Below, one piece after another: positions 12,401 through 24,707 of a DNA stretch of 64,000 nt. The position numbers and the translations under genes were made by a program. How positions within the stretch are numbered: position 1 is the first letter of the stretch; the number at the start of each line of letters is the position of its first letter. The notes beneath the pieces are model-generated. The model saw only the letters and a list, made by a program, of their open reading frames with translations, was not told the origin of the DNA and ran no database searches. Source of the DNA: Melanocharis versteri (Eukaryota > Chordata > Aves > Passeriformes > Melanocharitidae); assembly GCA_013397845.1 (NCBI GenBank), contig VZTG01003741.1, positions 62,001 through 126,000 on the forward strand. The letters run 5' to 3'.

Positions 12401-15400
12401 ATGCCTGTAGACTTTATTTAATAATAATGATAATAAATTTTAAAAAAAGCTTTAAAACTTGTTAATCCTTGTTAACTCTCTGTTGAAACAATTGTGGGAG
12501 ATGTTTTTTTCTGTTTCTTGTTCTGCTAATTGCCTTATTCCCTGAATCAATGTGCTGTACCTTTTCTGTTGCAGACCCAGCTGATCATGGGCTAAACTAT
12601 GAAGGATGTAATGCTGGAAGTATAAAAATAGCATACTTGGCGCTTCAAAAAACTCCCCTCAAAAATAACTTCTTACATTACCATAGTGTTACTATCATAG
12701 TGGTTTCTAATTTTGTTGGTTTTTTTCTTTTTTTTTTTTTTTTTTACTAAATGGATGTATACTTTCAGTTTAATTTGTAAACAGCTGTAAGTTTATGTAC
12801 AGTCACTTCTGTTCTTTAAAATACATGTAAGCCAACTCAAGTAGCATTTCTGTATTCAAGCAGTTAAAGAAAGTTTTTCAGTCTTTACCATTTTAAAATA
12901 GTGATAAATATTAAAAACCACATTATTTATATGAGCGACAAACTGTATAAATGGATAACTTAATGGAAGATGTTGAGGAAATGCACATATAACCAGTGTT
13001 TCAGATCTCTTGATAAAATTCGTGTTTTCTATAGTAATTTATGACTTTCCACCATTTCTTAACAGCAGCGTCCCAACATTCTGCTTTTAATATAAGCAGT
13101 ATGGAGAAAATGTAAATATGGTTTTATAAACTATAAATGATGTAGTTTGGATTAGAAAACCCCAAACTGTATATTTGTTAAATCAGAAGTACTGAAGGAA
13201 TGGCTGTGCAGTCATACTATGAAGGTTTTCCTAAGCTGATTTGTGCTTGTTCCTGCTCTGCTCCCTGCTGATTGTTACAGATGTGTAGGTATGCTGATTT
13301 AACACATTGGCTATTTCAATTTTAATTAATATTACTATTATTATTATATCCAATTATTATTATTTTTAAGCTTGTGGGAATGAGAAGGGAGGGGGGGAAG
13401 GATTTGATTTCCCTCTGCAATTTCTACTAAAAAATTACCAAGAAAAGAAGAAACCTGGTAGAGGTAAACACATCTCTTGCTGACTTGACTTGAAAATAGC
13501 CCATGAAGAATTTTCTGTATTTTTCCAATTGTCATAGAAATAAAAGCTGTTTCAATTAAGATGAGAGCAGCTCAGACAGTAGAGCTGTGAAGTTGTCATG
13601 AAGATATGGAAGAGGGTGTTTATAGCAGCTTTTCCAGCATCGTGAAAATCGGGTTAATATGGGAATAAGGGCTCAGCTTCGCAGAATTGCTTTGGAAAGT
13701 GATGTATATAAGCATTTGGAACTCCTTAAAGACAGCCTGACAGGAGTTAACCCAATTCTCCTCATCTCTTTCACTTTTAAAAGGTAGAATATTCCTGCAT
13801 TTACAATTGTTAAAACGTGGTGAAGTACAGCAGGTTGAGATGACTTTGTTTCTCTTAAGTTTTGTCAAAACTTGCCACAATGAGGAGCTGTGTGAACCAA
13901 AAGCATGGGTGTGTGAGGTGGTGGCAGCGGGCTCTTTAGTTCCCACATTAATCTAAGTGGTTGGTGATCAGCAGTTTTGGGTTTGAATGTGTGTGTGTAG
14001 TTAAGAGAATCAATACTATTCTGGGAAAAGTCTATACTATTACTGAGAAAAGTCTGTACTAAAAGCTCTGCTTTTGTAATGGTATCAGGCAAACTGCCAG
14101 CAGCCCTGACCTTTTCTGGCCGACAGATTCCTCCAGTGTTTGTTGTTTGTTCGACTGCAGTTTTGGGAGAGAGCATTATTTCCCATCTCTAGGAGGTATG
14201 TTGCACTTTGAACGCTGGGACTGTCTGCTTCTGAGAAATCTAAAATAACTCCTTGCCACAACATCACAATTTGAGGATTTGTGGAGATGGTCATAGTCAT
14301 CTTGGGTTGTGTTTTCAGAAACGATTTCCTGTCATATGTACATTTTTTTTTCTGTCTGAAGATTTGCAGATAAAATTTACTGTATCGTATGATACTACTA
14401 ACCTGTTGCACTGTGTGAGATTTATTACAGCATTATCAGAAAATGTTTCAACATCTATGTCCTTTAAGTCAGCATCACATGTATGAGTTGTTGAATTTAT
14501 AGGAAAATTCTCATGCTGAGTTAGTACTATACTTTCATTCCTTAAATGCTGTAACTTTCAAATACTGAAATAATATGAAATGAAAGTTGATAGCCATGGC
14601 GTTTCTAGTTAACAATGTCTTTATATCTCTGTTCAATGACTGTGATAATTATTTGCTTCCTTGAGCTGTCATTCAGATTGCGCATTAAACACTCATTATT
14701 TGAAGTCTTTGAGTGTCACCTCAATTAGCAGTGTAATGGTTTTTGATCTTTGGAGTGGGATGCTGTGAATAGAGTACTGCTTCGGAAGCTCTTTGTTCTA
14801 TCACCCTGCTTTCAACCTGTTGAAAAATTTATTCTGAACTGCTCGTGTTCCTTAGACTAGAAACTATTTCTTCCAGCATTTCAAAACCTCTTCACTTTTA
14901 CCTTCTGATTTGTTTGGAATTGATGTATTACTCATGCAGTGTTACCAGTTAACTTGCAGTCTCTAATCCTTTATTGTATTTTTGTGATTGTATGAGCCTA
15001 TAATATCTGTATGATTCTAGTATTAAAACTGAAGCCAACAAGAATGGTGCACTGCTTTACTTGACAGATGGACATATCACATGTGCTGCACTAAACAAGC
15101 CTGTGGCTGAAGACAGAAGGGCAGTGGAGAGGGAAGAAATTCTTATCATTTAAGTATATACAACTCCTGACACCATTCAGAAAGTACATGGTTCTCTGTT
15201 TACTTAAAACTGAGATGTCAACCAAGTATTTGCCTGTGTTTTTACATGCTTGCTACTACAGAGTTAAAATTACGTTATATGGCTATCTAGATAGAGGGGT
15301 GACCAGTAATTTGTGCTCAGGTAGGAGGGGTTTAGTATGACCATAGCAAGAATTAGAGTTCTGTGGTAGGTGCTTTTATGTGTAATAGCTGGAATCTGAC

Positions 15401-18371
15401 TTATGTCTGTACTATTTAAAGACAAGTGGCAAAATGTTTTAATATTAAATTCATGCTGTATCTCTACTGCTGTTTGGTGGGTAGTTCTTACTTGCTCTGG
15501 CTTCTAATTTAGCAACTCTTCCTTTGTATTTTCATAGTGTTGGGTTGGGTTATTCCAACGTGGTCTTTTAAGGGATAAAGAACACATGCGGTGCATGCAT
15601 GCATATACTCTTGCACTTAAAAAACATTTAGGCAAATAAAAATGTGTTTTTCCTTCTTCTCGGTTGTTTGGGAGAGGAGTTTGATGAGCTAGCCCAAAAC
15701 TTTTTGTTGGAATGGCCAGCTGCTGGTATGTGGTAGCTGCATTTCTGCTATGCAGCACACCTCACCTGTCACCCAGATTACCAAGTAGCAGAGGTCCAAT
15801 CCTTTCTAGTTTCAGGGGAGCTACTTTCCAGGTCCTAACTGGAGGCAGCCTGGCTCAGCCTGCTTATGTTTACCAAGGAAGGGAGAGCTGTGCCAGTGTC
15901 TGCCCACCCTCCTTATTCTGCCGTTGGCCTTTTGCAAAGAGTCCCATGGCCTGCATTGAAGCTTCTTGGGAGTGGAACAAGGAGCTCTGTGGCTCCCAAA
16001 TGGGGCCTTGGCAACTTAAAAGCATGGGGTTTTCCCACACTGGCCTTTCAAAACTCTTTTCTAACTGAGTAAAATTCAATTTATAACTTGACTCCTCAAA
16101 GCATTTACACAAAGAAGTGTGTAGGTAGTTTTTAGTGATGATGAACACAGATTGCTTCTTTCTCTCCTTGTCTCCAAAGCAGCCATTCCCAATTAGGCTG
16201 TGATGAGATAAGAACACTTTTAAGTCAGGTAGCATACCTTGCAGAAGTGAGAAATCAGTGAAAAACCTGGGATGTGGTTGCAGCCTGGATTCTCTGGTCT
16301 CCTTACATAGGTGGGGGCATTTTATCTTCCAGTATTGAGAACGTATTTTTTCATCATTGCCTCTGATTTTCTTTATCCATGGCAAAACTTGAATTTTGGA
16401 AGCTCTTGAATAAGCAGAAAGATCCTTGTGTGATGTTTGGAGATAAACACATTGCAGAAAGCAGGACAATCCTTATGGAAACTTCACAGAACTGAAAATA
16501 TATCATCTGAAATACTTTTCAAAATAAAGATGAAGACTCACTTTCTGAACTGGGAGGTGTCAGTTTATGTAACAGTGACAGCCAAAATCCATAGGTTTTA
16601 GGTCAAATTCTTACAGGCTAATTAAGCAGTATGTATTCCTAGCAGAGGAACGTCTGGTGCAGAAGCTTTTACAACCCCGGTCTGCATTTGCCTTCATCTT
16701 CATGCCTCTCAGTCTTCAGGTTTCATTGTAAATGAACAAAGCTCTGTATGTGTATGTGTTTTTGTAAGGCCTTGTCTGTCCTCGGGAGAGTTGTCTAGGT
16801 TCCTGCATCTCAGGGATGCAACAATGCCCCCCTGCAAGCTCAAATCTTGCTTTGTTTTTCACCATCTAGCTTTCTAACCCTGGCCATTTGTATACTGTTT
16901 CTCAGAGATTCATGAAATGTATTTCAGATAAGTGAGTGTACTGGTAGGTTTAGGTCGACTATAGAGGAGTCCCCGGGGAAAAAATAATTAGGGGTCAAAG
17001 TTCGAAAACACATTCTTACTCTATTTTGTTTTTTAAAATTTGAATGCACAAGTGGGTGTTAATGAGAATTTGCAGTATAGCTGAGCCACTGCTGCAGAGA
17101 CTGAGTCTGGTGGAAGAGGAGTTGTCAGCTTTGGTTTTCTGGCTGCTGTGGACAGCAAAGGCAAATGCTCAGGTGTGCTCTTACGGATGGGAATGATATT
17201 CCTGTTTGGGGAAAAATAGCCATCCTGTTTATGTAAGAAATCATTGTGACACGGAATGAGGAATATCTGTGTTGTCTGTGAGCAGTGTGACTTGGCCTCA
17301 TCTGTTTCCCCTAGAACTGTAGCTTTAGTTTCAGTGTTCCTCCCCCATCCCCCATCTGTATTGTTCAGTGGATTTTGTATTTTTGTTTGTGCTGCAATCT
17401 TTATAATACCCAGATTTATTCACATACACCATTTGGTCTAACACAACTAGAAAATGACATTATACAAATTCCCATGTTCCAGAAATAAATGGGCTAAATG
17501 GAGACCTTGGGGTAGCCAGTCTGGTACACCTGAATGAAACGGTGATGGGGTCCCAGCCGGGAGTTCTGCTCAGGTGCCTGCTTTTTTTGCCTGGCTTCTG
17601 CTTTCTTTTGCTCCATTTTAAACTTTTAGTAGGGCTAGGTAAACCCAATTTTTGTGCAAGCAGAAGTTAGCAGTCTAATCTCAAAACATTTTTGTGCTTA
17701 AAAACAAAACTAAAGTCTGAGCTTCTGTTTGTGAAGTACTTACCACTTTTACATTATTAGTGTACATAATCAGTCAGACTCCTGCTGTTCCTTAATTCAC
17801 CTTTGACTGGAGGGATTTAATTGATCACACAATGTGTGTTTGTTGTCAGATAACTTCACTATGGATATATTGGTGACAGCTACATTTATTTCCCCGTATC
17901 TGAAGGAAAGTAACGTTAACTTTTCTAATGCATTTACTGTTGCTCGTAGCTATTCACGCAGTTTCCAGCAAAAATTATTTTCTGCAGTCTTTGATTTCCA
18001 CGTAGATCAATTCTCTTCAACTCGTTCTCTTTTCTGTCAGATTGATTGTTGCCAGGTCTGCAATTTGCATAGTACCTTTGAAATCTCTAGAATGAAATGC
18101 CTGATGGAGCTGGCAAAAAACCCCAGTCATGGTGTAAGAAATTGGACTTAGACCATTGTTATATCCTGAGATGGATGTACCCCCTGCCTTTCATGACCAT
18201 GTGTTGTTACATTTGAGAAGTGTGAGTACTGGGCTACAAGGAAACTTTCAGCATTGCAAAACCATAGGTCCAAAAGACTTTATTCTGGGTAATTTGCATT
18301 TGTGTAAAGAACTTTTCTTCTCTCTTGCCCTTTAGTACTCCCTGATTCACAACCAGGAGCAATTTATGTTT
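9411..18371. other. Intergenic region, no gene recognised
   Basis: About 9 kb of AT-rich sequence separates UBE2V2 from the CLC locus. I see a short (GT)n run near 9626-9638, a poly-T run near 12728-12746, and scattered frames with no recognisable protein. The longest is a 199-codon frame on the minus strand (15870-16469) with no motif I know. The missing N-terminal CLC exons would be expected here or just downstream, but I could not identify them. Confidence 0.6.
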
Positions 18372-18758
18372 CTTCGTTGCCTGGAAAAGAGAAGGCTTTG
18401 GGGTGACCCAGTTGTGGCCTTCCAGTACCTGAAGGGAGCCTACAAGAAAGATGGAGAGAGATGGTTTACAGGGGCGTGTAGTGACAGTACAAGGGGGAAC
18501 AGCTTCAAACTGCCAGAGGGAAGGTTTAGATAGCTACTAGGAAGAAATTTTTCACTGTGAGGGTAGTAAGGCACTGGACCAGGTTGCCCAGAGAAGTTGT
18601 AGATGTATCATCTGTGGAAGTACTCAAGGCCGGGTTAGATTGGGCTCTGAGCAACCTGGTCTAGTGGAAGGTGTCCCTGCCCATGGCAGAAGGGTTGGCA
18701 CTACATGATCTTTAAGGTCCCTTCCAACCTAAACCATTCTATGGTTCTGTAATTCTAG
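18372..18758 (+). mobile_element. CR1 LINE fragment, sense
   Basis: This is a 5'-truncated CR1 copy. It preserves the end of the reverse-transcriptase ORF in broken form (CLEKRRLWG then AFQYLKGAYKKDGER in one frame). The standard 3' region follows, with CAACCTGGTCTAGTGGAAGG, TGTCCCTGCCCATGGCAG and a TTCTATGGTTCTGTAATTCT end. It is not coding. Confidence 0.88.
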
Positions 18759-19390
18759 GATTATTTGAGATGAGGCCTTGCCAAATTGGTCCAAATTCCA
18801 GTTGGTGGAAAGCAGCAGAGATCCTTTTGTACTCTTCCTTTGGTTACCAAAGTCACGCCTTGGAGGTGGCAAACGTGCTGCTGCTTTTGATTTACAGTAA
18901 ACATTTGATATGCATTGAGTCTTTTTGTCCTTTGATTGAGCTGTCAACTTGCAAACTGCCTTGGGTAAAGCATCCAAGCTGTAGTACATTTGGTAGAGAC
19001 AACACCTGGTAGCCCATGAAAGCTTGGACTATTTGCCTTCACACAAAAAGGTTTATAAGAAGTGGCTACAAGAGAAAACATACAAGTAAACTTACCTTAA
19101 ATAGTGTTAAGTTGCCTCTAAAGCTGTGTGTAATTTGAACACTCCAGGGAGATGCCTGATAGCAGAAGGAATTAAGAAAAGGTTATTTATTGTTTCTCTA
19201 CAGAGGAAAATATTTTGAATGTAGAAGAGGGCCAAGGGATTAAAAGTATATTTTGTAAGTGCTTATGTGTTTGCTCTTCACAACTTAGTGAATATGCAAA
19301 AAAGAATTATTAACTTCTCAATGTATACAACTTAAAAGGAAGAGACTTTGCAGAAGTTTGGGCAAATGTTCTATTACTGAGACTTCTTGA

Positions 19391-19465
19391 TACTAATTGT
19401 AATTAATTTTAAAATTAAAATTAATTTTTAAAATTACTATTAAAAAGTAATTAATTTTATTTTTT
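19391..19465. repeat. AT-rich palindromic low-complexity tract
   Basis: The stretch is almost pure A/T with nested self-complementary TTAATTTTAAAATTAA-type units. It lies just upstream of a candidate splice acceptor at 19475. It is probably simple sequence. Confidence 0.5.
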
Positions 19466-19475
19466 TTTCCCTCAG

Positions 19476-19585
19476 CATAATCTGCAGGAACCATGGTATT
19501 TGAATCTCAGTAGGCCTGCTCTAGTCCTAGATGATACTCAAAATAAATCGGTCATTATTATTGGTGCACAGTTATTATTAGAAGT
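19476..19585 (+). pseudogene. Candidate upstream exon of the CLC locus
   Basis: A strong acceptor (polypyrimidine tract then CCCTCAG) is followed by 36 open codons and a GT|GTAAGT donor. The encoded peptide begins HNLQEPWYLNLSRPALVLDD and continues TQNKSVIIIGAQLLLE. The exon leaves two bases (GT) that join the single base at the start of the exon at 20055 to make a valine codon, so the reading phase is continuous into TEWDRWLLMG. I do not recognise the peptide as a conserved CLC N-terminus, though that part of CLC proteins is poorly conserved. The call rests on splice signals and phase only and may be chance. Confidence 0.3.
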
Positions 19586-20054
19586 GTAAGTTTAGGAAAG
19601 AGAGAAACTGGAGGTAAAAGTTTGCACATTTACATGATGGGGGCTCAGTGCATTACTTGCAGTCAAAGGAAACAGGGATTACTTTGAAATGTGTTCAGAG
19701 TGCTCTACCAAATGTTTAATTACTGGGTCATGTAATTGATTTTGATATGACATCAAGCATTCAACGTCGGAGAGCAGACTGCACTGGTACTTTTATATTA
19801 AAAAAAATCCGAAATCCAAACCCCAAACATCCAACTGTATTCCTTACCCAAATGAAAATGGCTTTCATCTGAAGGTAGATCTTTGTTGAGCGTACACTTT
19901 AAAAAGAGATATTGGCAAGAGCAGCCTGTTGTTCAGGCAGTCACAGTTAATAATCAAAATGCTCTAAAAATGGAATTTGTGTGTTTGTGAGAGGCAGCAT
20001 GGCAAATAATCCTGTGTTATGGTCTGAGAGGTAACTGTGTCTTCCTGTTTCTAG

Positions 20055-20184
20055 GACAGAATGGGATCGATGGCTGCTGATGGGGCTAATCGGAACAGCA
20101 GTGGGGGTGCTGGGGTTTTTGATTCATCAGATAATTAAATCTCTCATCAAATTGAAATGAAACCTGGTGGAAAGTTACCTGCAG
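20055..20184 (+). pseudogene. CLC pseudogene exon: first membrane helix
   Basis: The acceptor is CTAG at 20051-20054 and the donor CAG|GTGAGC. The frame reads TEWDRWLLMGLIGTAVGVLG, then FLIHQIIKSLIKLK, a stop, and NLVESYLQ. This is the first hydrophobic helix of CLC proteins, where relatives read RWLLMALIG…VGFL…L.LKW. The stop (TGA, 20158-20160) sits where the family has tryptophan (LKW), so a single TGG to TGA change explains it. The exon ends on a complete codon. The splice sites are still good. Confidence 0.85.
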
Positions 20185-21219
20185 GTGAGCAAGAGAAAGT
20201 CAGAGTGACATTTTCTATGTTAGTTCATTAGAAAATGCACAGTGTCAAGTTTTAACTGCCTGAAGGTGCTGCCTGTGGAGGCGAGCGTGGAGATCAGATC
20301 CCCTTGTGGTCCTTCGTGTACACACACGTTGGTGTCCTTTGCTACAACTTGGCCTATAGTACAGTATAACATCTGATTTTGTTCTTGCCATGGGATTGAT
20401 GAAAGCAGTCTTTAATATACTGTGGCCTTCCTCTTCCTCCTTGTACGCCAAAGGCATGTGCTGCTTTAAGTCTGGGTGATATCCGAGGGAAAGGATTAAC
20501 TTTCATTAAGGTAGTGAGTCGGGACCTGGTATCAGACATGTTATCTCATTCTGTGTCTGGGGCAGCTATATTGTCAGTAATAGATTATTGTGGAATTATT
20601 AATTTCTCCTTGATGGCTATCATTCGCTCTGGGATAATTGGAATGGTGGTGGTAAAAATCACTGACTGGCTAAAACCAGTGTAGATGTTAAGGCATCTCT
20701 GACCCTGACTGCTTGTTTTACCTCACCTGTAGAAAGAAGCAGATAGTAAAATTTTCACTTGGCTTGTGCTATCTATGGTAGATGGTATAAATATCGAAGA
20801 GTTTCTTGTGAGGAGGGGCTTTTGAGCTTTTGTTCCAGCTGAATCCTGACCAGGCAGGGTCAGGAATGCTGGCAGCGAGTGCTGGGGGGAGTCTGTAAAA
20901 CCATCAAGCATGGCATGCAGGCAGCAGCACTTTGTGCAGGAGGAGGCCAGGGTCTGGGCTGGCAGTGCTCTTTTATGCTCAGCAGCAGTGGCAGGGAGCT
21001 GTCAGAGGCAGAGAAACTGAGTCCCTGACTCCGCAGAGGCCACAGCCCAGAGCAAGCTGCTCGGCAGGGCGCAGCTCTGCACATTTGGGGCTGGGGATCT
21101 CTCGCTGAGGCTGGAGCAAGGCAGATGAGCTCCTTGTCTGCGCAGATGTGGTGGGATAGCTGACACTGCTGTGGCACTGCAGTGGCTGGATAGAGGCTCT
21201 GGAGGAAGGCCACATCATA

Positions 21220-22395
21220 GTTAGAAGTGGGAGTTGTTCTTTGCTTGTCAGAAAAGTGAGGATGGTTGGAGCTCTGCTTTGAGAGAGATAAGAGTCAGCT
21301 GAGAGCTTGCGGATCAGCGTTAGAGGGCACACCAACATGTGGGATGGTGTTGTGGATGCCTGATGTAAACTGAGGAATTAGACAAAGCTGTCTTCAGATA
21401 TTTGGAAGAAGTCTTGTGGTCACTGGCCCAGATCCCTGTGGGAATCCAGCCAAACACCCCAATGTCTGCTGGAGGGACAACACAGCAGGGCACAGGCAAT
21501 CCCCGAGGTTTCTGGAGTGCATTGATAACAACTTCCTGATAGGTGGTCAAGAAGAAAATGAGGGGACATACTCTGCTGGACCTTGTACTTGCAGAGAAGG
21601 AAAGAATGATCAGGGATGTGAGGGTTGAGAGCAGCAGTAACCATGAGAATGGGGTGTGTGGGATCCTGAGATGAGGGGGAAAAGGTGAAGGACTGGACTT
21701 CAGGAGAGCACTTTGATCTGTTCAGGGATCTGCTTGGAATAATCCCAGAGGAGATCATCCTGGAGAGAACTGAGGTCCAAGAGGTCTGATTAGTTTTCAG
21801 GGATTATCTCATCCATGGTGAGGAGCTGTGCATTCCAATGAGCAAATAAAACAAAATCAAGCATGGATTTACAGTGGACAACAACTTTCTACAGGGACAT
21901 GACTGGAACAGTGGCTGTTCTTTATTTCAGCTTTAGCAAGGCTTTCATCACTGTCTCCCATAACAGTCTCATTGGCAAACTAATGGTGTATGGATTTGAT
22001 GTTTGGACAGTGAGATGGATTTACCTGGCAGAACTGCTGGGCTCAAAGCATTATGATCAGTGGCACGAAGTCTAGCCGGAGGCTGGTCTTCAAGGGTGTA
22101 TCCCAGGGTCAGTCCTGTGGTCAAATGCTGTTGGATATTTCATTAATGACCTGGATGATGGGACAATGCTTTGGTGCACCCTCAGCAAACTTGCAGACAA
22201 AAATAAAAATAAAGGGAAGTGGTGCTTGATAGACCACGACTGTAGTGCCAACAGCCTCCTGGGCTCCATTCAGAGTGTTGCCAGCAGGCTGAGGGAAGTG
22301 ATCCTTCCCTTCTCTTCAGCATTGGTGAGGCCACATCTGGAGTATTGGATCCAGTTCTGGGCTCTCCAGTGCAATGGAGATATCCATGTGTCCTC
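21220..22395 (+). mobile_element. CR1 LINE with EN and RT remnants, sense
   Basis: Broken frames match the CR1 ORF2 polyprotein in order. The endonuclease part includes PNVCWRDNTAGH and FLECIDNNFL near 21460-21540, followed by a LLDLVLAEKE-like stretch. A LDFRRALFDLFRDLLG-like linker lies near 21690. The reverse-transcriptase part includes YFSFSKAFITVSHNSL near 21930 and later [20 protein letters not shown] near 22290. Multiple stops and frameshifts are present. The segment around the RT active-site YADD region is shortened, so the copy is dead. No typical CR1 3' tail is visible. It is one of the longer CR1 copies here. Confidence 0.85.
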
Positions 22396-22605
22396 CAGTA
22401 TTCTGTGGAATCAAGATAATGGAATAATAGTGCCAACTGCTGGAGGACAGATCTCAATCACTTCACAGAAATGCAAGGGAAGCGTTATTCTGCAGAACAG
22501 ATGGAAGCTGAATATATCAGAGGTAATATTAAAAAAATGAACAAGTTTAGGTTTTCCATGAGGAAAGCATATATAATCCTCTTGGAATATTATTTCCCTT
22601 TTTTT

Positions 22606-22725
22606 TTATATACAAACTACGTGTATGTTTGTAAAATGTATAAACAGTGGATAAATACACATGCAAATGTGTATATATGCATTTGTATGTATATACAAGC
22701 ATGTGTGTATATATACACACTAAAG
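22606..22725. repeat. TA/TG-rich simple sequence
   Basis: This is a degenerate alternating purine-pyrimidine stretch with repeated TATATAC, GTGTATATATGC and CATGTGTGTATATATACAC units. It is probably a decayed microsatellite. Confidence 0.6.
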
Positions 22726-24640
22726 AATAAGTAAATAATACATAGAAAGAAACCACACTTTGACTCCAGGTCATCACAACAACTGTTACACACACTCTTG
22801 GTCCTGTTCTGTTCTAAAATCTATCCTATTGTTTTGTTAATACAGAAGGACAGGAGGTAAGCTCTAACATCAGTACAAACATGCAATTCCTGCCCTGGAA
22901 GATCTTCCCATCTAAATACCTCTTTCAGCTGCGGATGAGCAAAACTTTTTTTGTGCACTTTGCTGTTTGGCTGTGCTGCACCATGCATTTACAAAACACT
23001 TGGTGGGACAAGCTGCTGGGAAGGCTGTGACACTGTGACCTCAGAAACGCCGGGGATGTGCTTGACCTGCACCCACAATGTGTCACAGCTGAGCCCTGCG
23101 GAAGGCAGCGAAGTACGTGGGAGTTGAGGAGTTCTGGAGACAGCACGGCCGCGGTCAGCCCAAACACAAACAAACAAACCAAAAACCCGGGCTGACCAAA
23201 ACATGTGTTTTGAATGCGAGAATGCCCAGCATGAGAGATGTCCTTCTGGTTAAAATAAAGCAGGAAACAGCTTGCTCACGTATATTCTGTCTACTAATAA
23301 TAGCTGCAAATTCATGAAGGTAATTACTGATCTAAGATTTTGAAGGCTCCATTCAGGCAAAGTGCCTGAAGACACCAGAGAGTGGTTTTTTGTGCATATT
23401 CTTAAGGTCCTTGAACCCTGCTTCTGATCTGAAAAGGGCCTTGAGGAGTAACAGTGTTTCCTTTATAGTGTTTTTAGAGATGGGCAGGAAGTCCTGGAAA
23501 AAAACCCATTAATTGATTCTAAAAGTCATTACATACCTTACCCTTATTCACTCCCTTCCTTCTGAAGAGTGTGCGTTGCTTGTTTTGGTTTTTCCTTGTC
23601 TTATACCTTCTGCCTGCAGAAATTTGTAGTAGAAAAGATGACTGAAAAGCAGGACCTGGTCTGTGGGTGCTGATGACCTGGCTGTGTGTGCTTCTGTCTG
23701 GGCTGGTGGTTCTCTCTCCAGGTTCTGTGCTGGCAAGTGTTAGGTCTCCAATGCAACAAGTCAATAACACTGTGATAAACCAAACCTCTTGCTCTTCCAT
23801 ATACTGATTGTTTCAGTATTTTATTAAAAAAAAGCCTCAATTGTACAACTCCATTGGAGAGGTCTGTCTTGGCCTTCAGCCTAAACCTGGATTCCACCAC
23901 CCGTAACTTGTATAAAAGTGTCTGGGGTGAAATCAGTGGTGGTGGCGATGCAATTTACACTTAGCATGTGGTGTTTATAAAATAAATACAAGTGGCAGCT
24001 GGTATAACTCATGAAAACTCAGTGTTTGGAAGGGGCCTAAGCCAAAGACCATCAGTCCATATAAAAGTTCCTGTTGGTTTTAGATTGATCATTTAGCTGT
24101 GCTATGTGGGTATTGCATGTGGCCAAGGTTAGAACTTTATGAGGCACCAATGCTAAAACATTGAGCCTTTCTGTCATTTACTATCCTGCTGTGTTCAATT
24201 TAATTATAGACAGGCAATTAACAGCATAGGTGAGAGAAAAAGTGAGTATTTTACTAGACTTACCCCGAAATCCACAAACAGTAGGAAAAGGGAGTTTGCT
24301 GTTATGCACACAAAAACTGACCAGGTTTAAGCTTTCTAAAGACTGAACTGACTGGACAAATCACAGAGGTTCTCATGTACACCTTGCCCCACAGACAGCC
24401 TGTGCAAAGACGAGAGGCAAATGGGCTTCAGGCATCAGGATGGAGGCTGGGGCCTGGGACAGGGGCTCTCATCAGTCATTTTCCTCTCTCATTAGCCCAC
24501 TGTGTGTGTAGCAACACTGTCAGGAGCTTGAATTTTTGTGCATCTCCAGAAGTTATATGGGCATCTGTGTTGTCTGTTAATTCTGGGAGAGTGTGTTTGT
24601 GAACAGAGCAAGGTGAGGGTCACACTGAAAAATTGTCCAT

Positions 24641-24670
24641 AGACACATCTAACACATGTTAGATGTGTCT
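24641..24670. repeat. Perfect 13-bp inverted repeat, 4-nt loop
   Basis: The arm AGACACATCTAAC (24641-24653), the loop ACAT and the exactly complementary arm GTTAGATGTGTCT (24658-24670) form a perfect hairpin. It ends 37 bases before the CLC exon at 24708, inside the region that would hold the branch point. Confidence 0.85.
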
Positions 24671-24707
24671 AGTAATTGTTGACTCTATTTCTTTTTTCCC
24701 CTTGCAG

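Larger units (their letters stand above)
20185..24707 (+). other. Intron of the CLC pseudogene
   Basis: This interval lies between the first-helix exon and the GSGIP exon. It contains a CR1 with endonuclease and RT remnants (about 21220-22395), a TA/TG-rich simple stretch (about 22606-22725) and a perfect 13-bp hairpin at 24641-24670. An exon for the next membrane segment would be expected here, but none is convincing. Confidence 0.65.

Noticed and set aside
15870..16469. 199-codon open frame on the minus strand, the longest in the window
   Set aside because: No recognisable domain, no splice context, and a composition like chance translation of non-coding DNA.
23653..23725. Hydrophobic stretch (GLWVLMTWLCVLLSGLVVLS) that could be the missing CLC membrane exon between 20184 and 24708
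   Set aside because: It is hydrophobic in the right way, but no splice pair gives a phase that fits both neighbours and there is no specific CLC motif.
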